Source of the DNA: Aurantimonas marianensis
GTDB taxonomy: Bacteria > Pseudomonadota > Alphaproteobacteria > Rhizobiales > Rhizobiaceae
Length of the DNA: 61,051 nucleotides
NCBI RefSeq assembly: GCF_024195285.1
Contig: NZ_JALHBS010000049.1
Span: 1 to 61,051 of the forward strand
Direction: 5' to 3'
A program made the position numbers and the translations under genes. Under the pieces are notes generated by a model. It was given only the letters and a program-made list of their open reading frames with translations, was not told where the DNA came from and searched no databases. Positions 24,598-33,865 of this stretch are shown piece after piece. Numbering within the stretch: the first letter of the stretch is position 1; every line of letters begins with the position of its first letter.

Positions 24598-24959
24598 ATC
24601 ATGCCCTTATTATTCTGTCCCGGTCCGTCTATCGCCCGGCGCCGCGCCGCGTGCAATCCAGTTTTTCCGCATTTGGTCAGAACGCCGGGATTGGCAATAG
24701 CCTCCCATTCCTCAATGCGGCTCAGTATCGCCGTCGACGCGCAAGCGCCCCGGCCCTCACCCGACGGACCCGCGATCACCGCCGCGGCATGTTGCAACGC
24801 AGTATAACCCTTACGATTTCCCGGTCATCCGAAAGTACTATTGGCGAAGCACTGGTCATCATGGACGATGGGATTCGTTCACGCTGTTTGTCGGAGTACA
24901 GCGACCTTTTCGCTCGACTGCCGACTTCTGCTGGGATCCAATAATTCGGGAGGTCACCA
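24598..24959. other. divergent promoter region between rsbR and the ABC transporter
   Basis: This 362-bp non-coding interval must hold the promoters of the stressosome operon (-) and the branched-chain-type ABC operon (+). On the minus strand a weak TTGCAC-17 bp-GATAGA pair ends about 50 bp before rsbR. On the plus strand the only clear element is the GGGAGGT RBS before the binding-protein gene. No riboswitch-like structure, repeat or supported small gene is seen. Confidence 0.4.
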
Positions 24960-26324
24960 ATGGCATTTTTCAAGGACGGATGGACCCGTCGGCAGTTGCT
25001 CACGACGAGCGTCGGCGTTGGCGCCGGTCTCGCCATGCCGCACGTCTTCACACGTGGCGCCTGGGCGCAGGACCAGGTGTTTTGCAACGCGCCGAAAGGC
25101 GACACCGTCACGCTCGGTTTCAACGTGCCGCAGTCCGGCCCCTATGCCGACGAGGGCGCCGACGAGTTGCGGGCCTACGAACTGGCCGTCAAGCACTTAA
25201 ACGGCGAAGGCGATGGTGGTCTGATCCCGCTGCTCAAGCCGTCGAATCTCAAAGGAAACGGTATTCTCGGCAAGAAGGTCGCTTTCGTCACCGGCGACAC
25301 CCAGACGAAGTCGGATGCGGCGCGGGCCTCGGCCAAGCGGATGATCGAGGCCGACGGCGCGATCATGATCACCGGCGGCTCGTCATCGGGCGTCGCCATC
25401 GCGGTGCAGTCGCTCTGCCAGGAGATGGGCGTCATCTTCATGGCGGGCCTCACCCACTCCAACGACACCACCGGCAAGGACAAGCGCCGCTACGGCTTCC
25501 GCCATTTCTTCAACGCCTACATGTCGGGACAGGCGCTCGGACCGGTGCTGGCCGATGAATACGGCAAGGATCGCGTCGCCTACCACCTGACGGCCGATTA
25601 CACCTGGGGCTGGACCCAGGAAGAATCGATCAAGAACGCCACCGAGGCGCTCGGCTGGAAGACGGCCGAGGCTGTTCGCACGCCGCTCGGGGCCGGCGAT
25701 TTCTCGCAGTATCTGACGCCTGTCCTCAATTCCGGCGCCGATGTCCTGATCCTCAACCACTATGGCGGCGACATGGTCAATTCGCTGCGTCAGGCCGTCA
25801 CCCAGTTCGACATGAAGAGCAAACAGGTCAACGGCAAGGATTTCCAGATCGTCGTGCCGTTGTTCTCGGAGTTGATGGCGCAGGGCGCCGGCGAGGCGGT
25901 GAAGGGTATTCTCGGCACCGCCAACTGGGACTGGAAGCTCGACAACGAGGCTTCCAAAGCCTTTTCCAAGTCGTTCGGCGAAGCCTATGGCCGGCCACCC
26001 TCGCAGGCTGCCCAGACTTGCTACGCGCAGACGTTGCTTTATGCCAACGCGGCCGAGACCGCCGGCACCTTCTATCCGCCGGAATTGATCAAGGCGCTCG
26101 AGGATTTCGAGTTCGACGGCCTCGGCAACGGGCCGACCCTGTATCGCGGCGCCGATCACCAGTGCTTCAAGGACGTCCTGGTGGTGCGCGGCAAGCAGGA
26201 GCCGACCAACCAGTTCGATCTCATGGAGATCGTCAAGGTGGTCCCGCGCGACGAGGTGACCTACGATCCGGAGATCTTCGGTGGCGAGCTTGGTCCCTCG
26301 GAGGTGAAGGGTTGCGCAGCCTGA
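24960..26324 (+). CDS. livJ: Tat-exported ABC substrate-binding protein, branched-chain amino acid family
   Basis: This is the periplasmic binding protein of the LIV/HAAT-type importer encoded downstream. The 454-residue product begins with a twin-arginine signal (WTRRQLLTTSVGVGAGLAMPHVF, cleavage after WAQ), so it may be exported folded. The mature part is a type I periplasmic binding protein: LGFNVPQSGPYADEGADELRAY, ITGGSSSGVAIAVQSLCQE, VAYHLTADYTWGWTQEES. It is longer than LivJ (about 365) and closer to urea/amide-type members (UrtA/FmdD-like). Thus the ligand may be an amide, a short amide or a branched-chain amino acid. A GGGAGGT RBS precedes the ATG. A hairpin follows the stop. Confidence 0.85.
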   Translation: MAFFKDGWTRRQLLTTSVGVGAGLAMPHVFTRGAWAQDQVFCNAPKGDTVTLGFNVPQSGPYADEGADELRAYELAVKHLNGEGDGGLIPLLKPSNLKGNGILGKKVAFVTGDTQTKSDAARASAKRMIEADGAIMITGGSSSGVAIAVQSLCQEMGVIFMAGLTHSNDTTGKDKRRYGFRHFFNAYMSGQALGPVLADEYGKDRVAYHLTADYTWGWTQEESIKNATEALGWKTAEAVRTPLGAGDFSQYLTPVLNSGADVLILNHYGGDMVNSLRQAVTQFDMKSKQVNGKDFQIVVPLFSELMAQGAGEAVKGILGTANWDWKLDNEASKAFSKSFGEAYGRPPSQAAQTCYAQTLLYANAAETAGTFYPPELIKALEDFEFDGLGNGPTLYRGADHQCFKDVLVVRGKQEPTNQFDLMEIVKVVPRDEVTYDPEIFGGELGPSEVKGCAA

Positions 26325-26343
26325 CGCACGGCTGACATGATAA

Positions 26344-26370
26344 GGCCGCCGACCGAAAAGGTTGGCGGCC
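26344..26370 (+). promoter_or_regulatory. GC-rich hairpin after the binding-protein gene
   Basis: GGCCGCCGACC and GGTTGGCGGCC form an 11-bp stem with one G-U pair and a 5-nt GAAAA loop, starting 20 bp after the binding-protein stop and ending 44 bp before livH. There is no T-run. The position suits an mRNA-stabilising or partial-termination element that makes the binding protein more abundant than the permeases. Confidence 0.7.
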
Positions 26371-26413
26371 CCTCAAGCTATCGCCAGGATCGAAGGATCG
26401 ATCAGAGGGATCT

Positions 26414-27427
26414 ATGGACGCCATTATTCTTCAGGTCTTGAACGGGCTCGACAAAGGTGGCGCCTACGCGCTCATCGCCCTTGGGCTGACATTGATCTTC
26501 GGCACCCTCGGGGTGGTCAATTTCGCCCACGGCGCGCTGTTCATGCTCGGCGCCTTCTGTGCCGTGGCCTTCACGAAGCTGCTGACGATCTCCGAACGCA
26601 TTCGCGACGAGAGCGTGACCTTCTTCGAGGCCTATAAGGAAATTCCCTATCTGGAGATCTGGTGGGGCGATACCGGCCGCATGATCGTCGACTGGGCGGT
26701 CCCGCTATCGATTCTGATGGCCATCCCGATCATGCTTTTGATCGGCCTCGCGATGGAGCGCGGACTCATCCGCTTCTTCTACAAGCGCAGCCACGCCGAG
26801 CAGATCCTGGTGACCTTCGGCCTCGCGATCGTGCTGCAGGAGATCGTCAAGCACTATTTCGGCGCCAACCCGATCCCGCTCACCGCGCCACCGGCGCTGG
26901 CCGGAAGCGCCGACATCGGCCAATGGTTCGGCGTTACCGGCATCAGCTATCCGATGTGGCGCATCGTCTATTTCCTGTTCTCGCTCTTCATCATCGCGGC
27001 CGTCTTCGCCTTCCTGCAACTGACCACTTTCGGCATGGTCGTCCGCGCCGGGATGGCGGACCGCGAGACCGTCGGCCTGCTTGGCATCAACATCGGCCGC
27101 AAGTTCTCCATCGTCTTTGGATTGGCGGCCGTGGTGGCCGGTCTCGCCGGTGTCATGTACACGCCAATCCTCGCGCCGAACTACCATCTGGGAATGGACT
27201 TCCTGGTCCTGTCCTTCGTCGTCGTCGTCGTGGGCGGCATGGGGTCGCTGCCCGGCGCTGTGGTCGCCGGCTTCCTGCTGGGTATTCTCCAGTCCTTCGC
27301 CTCGATGACCGAGATCAAGGCGATCGTTCCGGGGATCGATCAGATCATCATTTATCTCGTCGCCGTCGTCGTCCTGCTCGTCCGCCCGCGCGGCTTGATG
27401 GGCCGTAAGGGCGTCATGGAGGCCTGA
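26414..27427 (+). CDS. livH: branched-chain-type ABC transporter permease LivH
   Basis: This is an integral membrane permease of the HAAT/LIV family. The 337-residue protein has about 8 membrane segments and the family blocks [36 protein letters not shown] at the N-terminus and [24 protein letters not shown] and [16 protein letters not shown] toward the C-terminus. An insertion of about 50 polar residues near 55-90 ([23 protein letters not shown]) is also found in amide/urea-type homologues. It overlaps nothing and is followed 4 bp later by livM. Confidence 0.92.
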   Translation: MDAIILQVLNGLDKGGAYALIALGLTLIFGTLGVVNFAHGALFMLGAFCAVAFTKLLTISERIRDESVTFFEAYKEIPYLEIWWGDTGRMIVDWAVPLSILMAIPIMLLIGLAMERGLIRFFYKRSHAEQILVTFGLAIVLQEIVKHYFGANPIPLTAPPALAGSADIGQWFGVTGISYPMWRIVYFLFSLFIIAAVFAFLQLTTFGMVVRAGMADRETVGLLGINIGRKFSIVFGLAAVVAGLAGVMYTPILAPNYHLGMDFLVLSFVVVVVGGMGSLPGAVVAGFLLGILQSFASMTEIKAIVPGIDQIIIYLVAVVVLLVRPRGLMGRKGVMEA

Positions 27428-27431
27428 TCCG

Positions 27432-28673
27432 ATGAACAGTGTTGCTTCTCCGTCGGCATCGACCGCCGAGACCGGTCCGCACCGCTCGCCCCCGCCGGCG
27501 ACGAAGCGCCGGGGCAGCTTCTTTGCCGGCGCCATGGGAGAATACGTCTATGTCGCGCTGTTCGCGGCGGCGATCCTGACCATGCCGATCTGGCTCGCGC
27601 CGATCGGCGCCGGCTATCCGGACATCCTGCAGAAATTCGCGATATTCGGCATCTTCGCGCTCGGCTTCAACATCCTGTTCGGCTTTTCCGGCTACCTCTC
27701 CTTCGGCCACGCGGCGTTCCTGGGAGCGGGATCCTATGCCGCGGTCTGGATGTTCAAGCTGCTGTCGATGAACGCGATTTTCGCGCTCGTCTTCGCGATC
27801 GTCATCGCCGGCGTGTTCGCCCTGGCCATCGGCTTCGTCAGCCTGCGCAGATCGGGCATCTACTTCTCGATCCTGACCCTCGCCTTCGCGCAGATGTCCT
27901 ACAACCTTGCCTATTCGGTACTGACGCCGATCACCAATGGCGAGACCGGCCTGCAGATTTCGCGCAGCGATCCGCGCATCATCGACCGTGCCTTCGGCAC
28001 CGCGTCCGCGTCGCTGCCCTCGCCAAACTTCTTCGGGATCGAACTGCAGGGCTGGGCCGGCTTCTATTTCTGCGCGATCCTTTTGATCCTCGCCTTCTTC
28101 GTTGCGATGCGGATCAAGAATTCGACCTTCGGCATGATGCTGCTCGCGATCAAATCCAACCAGAACCGCATGGCCTTCACGGGGTTCAGCACACGTCCCT
28201 ATCTGCTGACCGCCTTCGTCATTTCGGGCATGTATGCCGGCCTCGCGGGCGGCCTGCTGGCCGTCACCGATCCGCTGGCCGGCGCCGACCGAATGCAGTG
28301 GACCGCGTCCGGCGAAGTCGTTCTGATGACCATCCTCGGCGGTGTCGGCACACTGCTCGGGCCGGTCATCGGCGCGGCGGTGATGAAATATCTCGAGCAG
28401 ATCTTCTCCTCCTTCAACGACAGCTTCCTCTATCGGACCTTCGATTTTCTGCCCGATTGGGCACAGGAGACGATGGTGGGGATCACCAGCCCCTTCGTCG
28501 GCGAAGGCTGGCTGTTGACGCTCGGTCTCTTGTTCATGCTGATCGTGATCGTGCTCCCGGGCGGGATCATGGAAGGGCTGCGGCGGATCGGCGGGATCGC
28601 CCGCAAGCCGAAGATGGCGGGCGAAAAGCAAATGCCCGACATGCCGCACTCGGCCCATTCGGCCGCCGAATAG
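27432..28673 (+). CDS. livM: branched-chain-type ABC transporter permease LivM
   Basis: This is the second permease of the LIV-type importer. The 413-residue protein begins with a 35-residue basic cytoplasmic tail and then about 9-10 membrane segments. Family motifs include [64 protein letters not shown] and [15 protein letters not shown]. The loop that follows ([10 protein letters not shown]) and overall length fit LivM/UrtC. It is followed 10 bp later by livG. Confidence 0.93.
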   Translation: MNSVASPSASTAETGPHRSPPPATKRRGSFFAGAMGEYVYVALFAAAILTMPIWLAPIGAGYPDILQKFAIFGIFALGFNILFGFSGYLSFGHAAFLGAGSYAAVWMFKLLSMNAIFALVFAIVIAGVFALAIGFVSLRRSGIYFSILTLAFAQMSYNLAYSVLTPITNGETGLQISRSDPRIIDRAFGTASASLPSPNFFGIELQGWAGFYFCAILLILAFFVAMRIKNSTFGMMLLAIKSNQNRMAFTGFSTRPYLLTAFVISGMYAGLAGGLLAVTDPLAGADRMQWTASGEVVLMTILGGVGTLLGPVIGAAVMKYLEQIFSSFNDSFLYRTFDFLPDWAQETMVGITSPFVGEGWLLTLGLLFMLIVIVLPGGIMEGLRRIGGIARKPKMAGEKQMPDMPHSAHSAAE

Positions 28674-28683
28674 AGGAACCGGC

Positions 28684-29439
28684 ATGGATATTCTCGCGAT
28701 CAACGGCGTCAACAAGCGCTTCGGCGGACTCAGGGCGCTCGACAACGTCAATCTGAACGTCAAAGAAGGGACGATCCACGCCATTATCGGCCCCAACGGC
28801 GCCGGCAAATCAACGCTGCTCAATTGTCTGGTCGGACGCATTATCCCGGACGAGGGATCGGTGGACTTCAATGGTCATCGGCTGCTCGGCCGGCACCCTC
28901 ACCAGATCAACCAGGCCGGTATCGCGCGGGTCTTCCAGACCCCGGAAGTCTTCGGCGAGCTGACGGTCATGGAAAACGTCATGATCCCGGCCTTCGCTTC
29001 GACGGACGGGGCGTTTCAGATCAATCTGTGGAGGCGCGCGGCGGACCGCCGTCAGGTCGCGGCGGAGGCCGAGGAAATTCTCGAGGACCTGAATCTCATC
29101 GACCAGCGCGACCAGATCGTCAATTCGATGTCGCGCGGCGACAAACGGCGCCTGGAGCTGGCCATGTGCCTGGTCCAGAAGCCCAAGCTGCTGCTGCTCG
29201 ACGAGCCGACCGCCGGGATGTCGCGCGCCGACACCAACAACACCGTCGAGCTGTTGAAGAAGATCGCCAAGCGCAAGATCACCAAAGTGATCATCGAGCA
29301 TGACATGCACGTCGTCTTCTCGCTGGCCGATACCGTCAGCGTGATGGCGCAGGGAACCGTCATCGCCGAGGGTGCGCCGGACCAGATCAAGTCCGATCCG
29401 CGCGTGCAGGAAGCCTATCTCGGGGGGGCGCATCTATGA
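28684..29439 (+). CDS. livG: branched-chain-type ABC transporter ATPase LivG
   Basis: This is the first ATPase of the LIV-type importer. The 251-residue protein has Walker A GPNGAGKST, Q-loop RVFQTPEVF, an ABC signature that is degenerate (MSRGDKRRLELAM in place of LSGGQ) and Walker B LLLLDEPTAGM, then the H-loop IEHDMHVV. The R-G-D in the signature resembles the LSxGxKR variation known in LivG/UrtD. It overlaps livF by 4 bp (ATGA). Confidence 0.93.
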   Translation: MDILAINGVNKRFGGLRALDNVNLNVKEGTIHAIIGPNGAGKSTLLNCLVGRIIPDEGSVDFNGHRLLGRHPHQINQAGIARVFQTPEVFGELTVMENVMIPAFASTDGAFQINLWRRAADRRQVAAEAEEILEDLNLIDQRDQIVNSMSRGDKRRLELAMCLVQKPKLLLLDEPTAGMSRADTNNTVELLKKIAKRKITKVIIEHDMHVVFSLADTVSVMAQGTVIAEGAPDQIKSDPRVQEAYLGGAHL

Positions 29440-30206
29440 GCGAGACCATTGCCACGACGGAGCGGTCGTCGGCCGCTCGCCCATTGGCCGGGACCGGTGC
29501 GACACCGTTCTTCGCCGCGCGAGATCTGCACGCCTATTACGGCGAAAGCTACATCGTCCAGGGCGTTTCCTTCGAAGTGCGCGAGGGCGAGATCCTGGCA
29601 CTGCTCGGCCGCAACGGCGCCGGCAAGACCTCGACGCTGCGCACCATCGCCCGCGCCGGCCAGCCCGAACTAAAGCGCGGCGAAATCTGGCTGGACGGCC
29701 AGCCGCTGCACCAGATGCAGAGCTATCAGGCGGCCCAGGTCGGTATCCAGCTCGTTCCCGAGGACCGGCGCATCATTGCCGGCCTGACCGTCGAGGAGAA
29801 CCTCAAGCTCGCCCAGATCGAAAAGCCGGTCGGCTGGCCGCTGGAACGTATCTACGATCACTTTCCGCGGCTGGCGGAGCGCCGCACCCAGGAAGGCACG
29901 ACAATGTCCGGCGGCGAGCAGCAAATGCTCGCGGTGGCGCGGGCGCTCGCCCGCGAGGTGAAGCTCCTGCTGCTCGATGAACCCTATGAGGGCCTCGCGC
30001 CAGTGATCGTCCAGGAGATCGAGCGGATCCTGGAGGAGATCAAGCAACTCGGCATCACCACGATCCTGGTCGAGCAGAACGCCATCGCCGCGCTGCATCT
30101 GGCGGATAGGGCGATCATTCTGGAAATGGGCGAAGTGGTTTTCGATGGCACCGCACAGGAGATCATCGACAACAAGGAATTGCGCCTCCAATATCTGGCG
30201 ATCTGA
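29436..30206 (+). CDS. livF: branched-chain-type ABC transporter ATPase LivF
   Basis: This is the second ATPase. The 256-residue protein has an unusual 28-residue N-terminal extension (SETIATTERSSAARPLAG) before the normal start of the fold (FAARDLHAYYGESYIVQG). It has Walker A GRNGAGKTS, the LivF-type Q-loop region VPEDRRIIAGLTVEENL, signature MSGGEQQMLAVARAL, Walker B LLLLDEPYEGLAP and H-loop VEQNAIAAL. The PYEGLAP and EDRRI forms are more like UrtE/amide transporters than classical LivF (TAEGLAP), supporting a non-leucine substrate. A 14-bp hairpin follows. Confidence 0.92.
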   Translation: MSETIATTERSSAARPLAGTGATPFFAARDLHAYYGESYIVQGVSFEVREGEILALLGRNGAGKTSTLRTIARAGQPELKRGEIWLDGQPLHQMQSYQAAQVGIQLVPEDRRIIAGLTVEENLKLAQIEKPVGWPLERIYDHFPRLAERRTQEGTTMSGGEQQMLAVARALAREVKLLLLDEPYEGLAPVIVQEIERILEEIKQLGITTILVEQNAIAALHLADRAIILEMGEVVFDGTAQEIIDNKELRLQYLAI

Positions 30207-30211
30207 CGCCC

Positions 30212-30243
30212 CCGATGCGGGGAGCCAGCGCTCTCCGCATCGG
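30212..30243. terminator. hairpin between convergent livF and dgoA
   Basis: CCGATGCGGGGAGC (30212-30225) pairs with GCTCTCCGCATCGG (30230-30243) over a 4-nt loop, a 14-bp stem with one G-U pair, 5 bp after the livF stop. It lies in the gap between converging operons. It lacks a U-run, so it may act with Rho or as an mRNA 3'-end barrier. Confidence 0.55.
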
Positions 30244-30258
30244 TGTTCCGGCCCGGCG

Positions 30259-30906
30259 TTACCCAGCCGCGCCGAAGACGTCGTCATAGGCGGCGACCGC
30301 GCGCCGCGCTCTGCCCCGCACCGTATCGGCATCATCGCCCGGCTTATACAGCGACGAACCAAGGCCGAAATGGCGAACGCCCACCTTCCCGTAAGCGGCG
30401 AAGTCGGCCTCCGACACACCGCCGACGACCCCGAGGGGAACATCCTTCGACAGAACGGCCGAGATCGCCTTGACGCCATCGGGTCCGAGCACGCTCGCCG
30501 GGAAGAATTTCAGCGCCGAGGCACCCGCGGCGATAGCCGCCAGCGCTTCGGTCGGCGTGAATACGCCGGGCATCGTCACCATGCCATGCTCGGCGGCGCG
30601 GCCAAGGACGGCGGCGTCGACGTTGGGACTTACCAGCAGCGTGCCACCGGCCGCGTGAAGCGCGTCGACCTGCGCGCGCGTCAGAACGGTCCCTGCCCCG
30701 ATCAGCACGCCCGCCGGCGCGAGCTTGGCGGCCACTTCGATCGAGCGGAACGGGTCGGGTGAATTCAGCGGGATCTCGATGGCCGCGAAGCCCTCCTCGA
30801 TCAATACCGCAACGATCGCCTCGCAGTCGGGGGGCGGCAGACCGCGCAGGATCGCGACGAGGTCGCGTTTCAGCTTCGGCCAGCCGGCCGAACGATGCTT
30901 TGTCAT
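30259..30906 (-). CDS. dgoA: 2-dehydro-3-deoxy-6-phosphogalactonate aldolase
   Basis: This is a class I KDPG/KDPGal aldolase, cleaving 2-keto-3-deoxy-6-phosphogalactonate to pyruvate and glyceraldehyde 3-phosphate. The 215-residue protein shows VAILRGLPPPDCEAIVAVLIEEGF, EIPLNSPDPFRSIE (catalytic Glu), IGAGTVLTRAQVDAL, and the Schiff-base Lys in SALKFFPAS, followed by VGGVSEADF. The start ATG (30906) overlaps the dgoK stop (ATGA), fixing both the start and the pathway. KDPG aldolase (Eda) is less likely given the kinase partner. Confidence 0.92.
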   Translation of the reverse strand: MTKHRSAGWPKLKRDLVAILRGLPPPDCEAIVAVLIEEGFAAIEIPLNSPDPFRSIEVAAKLAPAGVLIGAGTVLTRAQVDALHAAGGTLLVSPNVDAAVLGRAAEHGMVTMPGVFTPTEALAAIAAGASALKFFPASVLGPDGVKAISAVLSKDVPLGVVGGVSEADFAAYGKVGVRHFGLGSSLYKPGDDADTVRGRARRAVAAYDDVFGAAG

Positions 30907-31805
30907 GACAATATCTCCGTGGCGGCGGCGAACAGGCCGCGACGGACCAGAGCGTCGGCGTCCTCGACCGCAACCGCGATGTCGGCCGCCTCGCAGGCGG
31001 CCAGATAAATCTCCCGAAACCGTCCCGCGGCGACGAGCGTCAACGCGGCGACCGACTTGAACCGAGCGATCGCACCGGCAAACTCCAGCCCGACCAGGAG
31101 TCCCGACAGGGCCGACCCGCCGTCGTCGCCCACCGCCGGATCGAGCATGCTCCCGGCGCGAATGGCAAACAGTTGGTTGGTCACCTCTCCCGGCCGGTCC
31201 AGCGCCGCAAGGAAAGCGGCCATGAAGCACCCGCCATCGAACGGCCCCTGCGGCTCCGCCACCGAATGTCGCAGGATCGTCTGAGCTGCAATGGCAGCGA
31301 AGAGGTCACCGGTCATGAAGGTCGCAAAGCTTTCGATCTGGCCACCGTCGAGACTGACCCATTTGGAATGGGTTCCGGGCAGGCAGACGATCCGGCGGCC
31401 TTCACGCCCCGACAAGCCCGCAAGCTGCGTCTCCTCACCGCGCATCAGATCCGGACGGCCGGCCGTGCGCTGGGCAACTCCCGGCAGGACGAACACAGGG
31501 CGGGAATGATCGGATACGCGTTTGGCGCGGATGACGATCCCCGCCATGGTCGTCGGCGTGTCGACATAGGGCGCCTCGATCCAGCCCTGCCGCGCTCCGA
31601 CCATGCCGCAAGCGATGACGGGAAGGTCAGGCGCGGCGCCAATGGCGGCCAGATGGGCCTCCAGAACAGGACCGAAGCCGCCTGTCGCGATCGTGGCCAT
31701 GCCTTCTGCGCCGCGGCATTCGGCAAGCACCGCTCCGGTCGAGTCGAGCAGCCACAGCCGGAAACTCGACGTACCCCAGTCGACCGCCGCGCAAAACGCG
31801 CTCAT
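30903..31805 (-). CDS. dgoK: 2-dehydro-3-deoxygalactonokinase
   Basis: This kinase phosphorylates 2-keto-3-deoxygalactonate with ATP, the step before the DgoA aldolase. The 300-residue protein begins FCAAVDWGTSSFRLWLLDSTG, a typical phosphate-1 motif of the ASKHA-like DgoK fold. It continues with the family blocks PVIACGMVGARQGWIEAPYV, MRGEETQLAGL and CLPGTHSKWVSLDGG, and has EFAGAI near the end. The ATG at 31805 was chosen because the preceding in-frame residues show no homology. It is divergent from the SDR-FAH pair. Confidence 0.92.
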   Translation of the reverse strand: MSAFCAAVDWGTSSFRLWLLDSTGAVLAECRGAEGMATIATGGFGPVLEAHLAAIGAAPDLPVIACGMVGARQGWIEAPYVDTPTTMAGIVIRAKRVSDHSRPVFVLPGVAQRTAGRPDLMRGEETQLAGLSGREGRRIVCLPGTHSKWVSLDGGQIESFATFMTGDLFAAIAAQTILRHSVAEPQGPFDGGCFMAAFLAALDRPGEVTNQLFAIRAGSMLDPAVGDDGGSALSGLLVGLEFAGAIARFKSVAALTLVAAGRFREIYLAACEAADIAVAVEDADALVRRGLFAAATEILS

Positions 31806-32131
31806 GGCGTCGTTTCCGGCTGACTCTCGGCGAGGAAATTTCCGCCGATAAGCCCGCCTGGCCATTTGTTGCCTCGCATCGCGTTCGCTCCTCGCCGGCA
31901 TCGTCCCGCCGCAGCCTCAAATCCTTACCTCTTTGCAAAGTGCTTCTTCCATCGAGTTTTCGGCAGCCTTGCGAAGCGGCGAGACGGCTATCTGGCACAG
32001 CGAGCCCTTCCCCGCCAAGCTCGGCTCCGACCAGTGTCCCTTGCTAACGTATACATTGCGCGGGTAACGCTGATATGGCATGAGCCCGGCAAGAAGCCCG
32101 CTGGGCTCCAGACTGGCAAGGGGGGAGGACC
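31806..32131. other. divergent region between dgoK and the SDR gene
   Basis: This 326-bp interval contains promoters for dgoKA (-) and the SDR-FAH pair (+). A GTATAC palindrome sits at 32049-32054 within TAACGTATACATTGC, about 80 bp before the SDR start, and could be a GntR-type operator. The SDR gene has an extended RBS (AAGGGGGGAGG). No regulator gene or other feature is seen. Confidence 0.35.
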
Positions 32132-32878
32132 ATGAACCAAATCGATCTCGAGGGACGCACAGCGATCATCACTGGCGGCGCGCGCGGCATCGGTCTCGCC
32201 ACCGCCGAGCGGGTACTCGCCAGCGGCGGCTCCGCGGTGCTGTGGGACGTAGACGGCGCGGCGATCGAGGAGGCGGTGGCGCAGCTCGGCGCACGGGCCA
32301 GCGGCCAGGCGGTGGAACTGACCGACGCCGATGCCGTCACCGATGCCGCCAAGGCAGCCTTTGCCGAGGCCGGGTCGATCGATATCCTGGTCAACAACGC
32401 CGGCATCACCGGGGGCAACGGCAAGACCTGGGAGTTGGCGCCCGACGTCTGGCGCCGGACCATCGAGGTCAATCTCGTCGCGCCGTTCCTGACCAGCCGG
32501 GCCGTCGTTCCGCTGATGATGGAAAAGGGCTATGGCCGGATCGTCAACGTCGCCTCGATCGCCGGCAAGGAAGGCAATCCCAACGCGTCGCATTATTCTG
32601 CCTCGAAGGCAGGCCTCATCGGCTTGACCAAATCGCTCGGCAAGGAACTGGCCGGCACCGGGATCCTGGTCAACTGCATCACCCCGGCGGCCGCCCGCAC
32701 CGCGATCTTCGACCAGATGAGCCAGGAGCACATCGACTACATGCTGTCGAAAATACCGCTCAATCGCTACGCCGAACCGGCCGAGGTCGCCGCGATGATC
32801 GCCTGGCTCGCCTCCGAGGACTGTTCGTTCTCGACCGGCGCGGTGTTCGACATTTCCGGCGGCCGCGCCGTCTACTGA
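32132..32878 (+). CDS. SDR-family sugar (acid) dehydrogenase
   Basis: This is a short-chain dehydrogenase/reductase of 248 residues using NAD(P). It contains TGGARGIG (residues 12-19), a conserved NNAG motif in ILVNNAGITGG, the catalytic Ser in NVASIAGKEG and YSASK at about 154-158. The Asp in LWDVDG after beta-2 points to NAD preference. The C-terminal tail DISGGRAVY is a form seen in 2-keto-3-deoxy-L-fuconate or sugar dehydrogenases. The FAH-family gene begins 47 bp downstream, a pairing seen in non-phosphorylating L-fucose and L-rhamnose pathways. Galactose dehydrogenase feeding dgoKA is an alternative. The exact substrate is not determinable from sequence. Confidence 0.83.
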   Translation: MNQIDLEGRTAIITGGARGIGLATAERVLASGGSAVLWDVDGAAIEEAVAQLGARASGQAVELTDADAVTDAAKAAFAEAGSIDILVNNAGITGGNGKTWELAPDVWRRTIEVNLVAPFLTSRAVVPLMMEKGYGRIVNVASIAGKEGNPNASHYSASKAGLIGLTKSLGKELAGTGILVNCITPAAARTAIFDQMSQEHIDYMLSKIPLNRYAEPAEVAAMIAWLASEDCSFSTGAVFDISGGRAVY

Positions 32879-32924
32879 GGCGCCGACGCTTCACCCCATC
32901 ACGTTAAAAGGACGGACAACGCAC

Positions 32925-33767
32925 ATGAAACTCGTTCGCTATGGCCCCTCGGGCGAAGAAAAGCCCGGCCTTGTCGACGCCAACGGCACGCTGCGCGACC
33001 TTTCCACTCATGTCGGCGACATCGCCGGGGAGGTTCTCTCCGATGCCGGGCTCGCCAAGCTGAAGGCGCTCGATCCCTCCAGCCTCCCCGTCGTCGACGG
33101 CTCGCCGCGCATGGGTCCCTGCGTCGGGCAGATCCAGAAGATCGTCTGCATCGGTCTCAATTATTCCGACCATGCGGCCGAGACCGGTGCCGAGGTCCCC
33201 AGCGAGCCGATCATCTTCGCCAAGTCACTCTCGGCGCTCTGCGGTCCCGATGACGATGTCGAGATGCCGCGCGGTTCCAAGGCGCTCGACTGGGAGGTCG
33301 AACTCGCGATCGTCATTGGCGCCAGGGCGAAATACGTCGAGGAAGCCGACGCAATGAACCACGTCGCCGGTTTCGCGATCATGAACGATGTCTCCGAGCG
33401 CGACTTCCAGACCAAGCGCATGGGTCAGTGGACCAAGGGCAAGAGCCATGACACGTTCGGTCCGCTCGGTCCCTGGCTGGTGACCCGTGATGAGGTTCGG
33501 GACGTGCACAACCTCGCCATGTGGCTCGACGTCAATGGCGAGCGCCGCCAGACCGGCAATACCAACACGCTGATCTTCAGCGTGCCGCACGTCGTGTCCT
33601 ATCTGTCGCAATTCATGACGCTGATGCCGGGTGACGTCATCTCGACCGGCACGCCGCCCGGCGTCGGCATGGGTATGAACCCGCCAACCTACTTGAAGCT
33701 TGGCGACGTCATGACGCTCGGGATCGAAGGGCTCGGCGAGCAGCGACAGACGGTCATCGCCGGGTAA
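32925..33767 (+). CDS. fumarylacetoacetate hydrolase family protein (diketo-sugar-acid hydrolase-like)
   Basis: This is a metal-dependent hydrolase or lyase of the FAH superfamily, 280 residues. The N-terminal domain starts KLVRYGPSGEEKPGLVD. The catalytic domain contains IGLNYSDHAAETG, PIIFAKSLSALCGPDDDVEMP, WEVELAIVIG (metal-binding Glu pair) and NDVSERDFQTKRMGQW. Length and motifs match the branch annotated as ureidoglycolate lyase or 2,4-diketo-3-deoxy-L-fuconate hydrolase. Adjacency to an SDR favours the latter: dehydrogenation of a 2-keto-3-deoxy acid followed by C-C hydrolysis. Substrate is inferred. Confidence 0.85.
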   Translation: MKLVRYGPSGEEKPGLVDANGTLRDLSTHVGDIAGEVLSDAGLAKLKALDPSSLPVVDGSPRMGPCVGQIQKIVCIGLNYSDHAAETGAEVPSEPIIFAKSLSALCGPDDDVEMPRGSKALDWEVELAIVIGARAKYVEEADAMNHVAGFAIMNDVSERDFQTKRMGQWTKGKSHDTFGPLGPWLVTRDEVRDVHNLAMWLDVNGERRQTGNTNTLIFSVPHVVSYLSQFMTLMPGDVISTGTPPGVGMGMNPPTYLKLGDVMTLGIEGLGEQRQTVIAG

Positions 33768-33865
33768 GGGGCAACGCTGCGGCAGTCGCGATCAGCGCCG
33801 CGGCAAGGGTCCCCGCCCCGCGGGCGGTCTGGTCCACGACCCTTCCTTGGCGGTGACACATCGGG

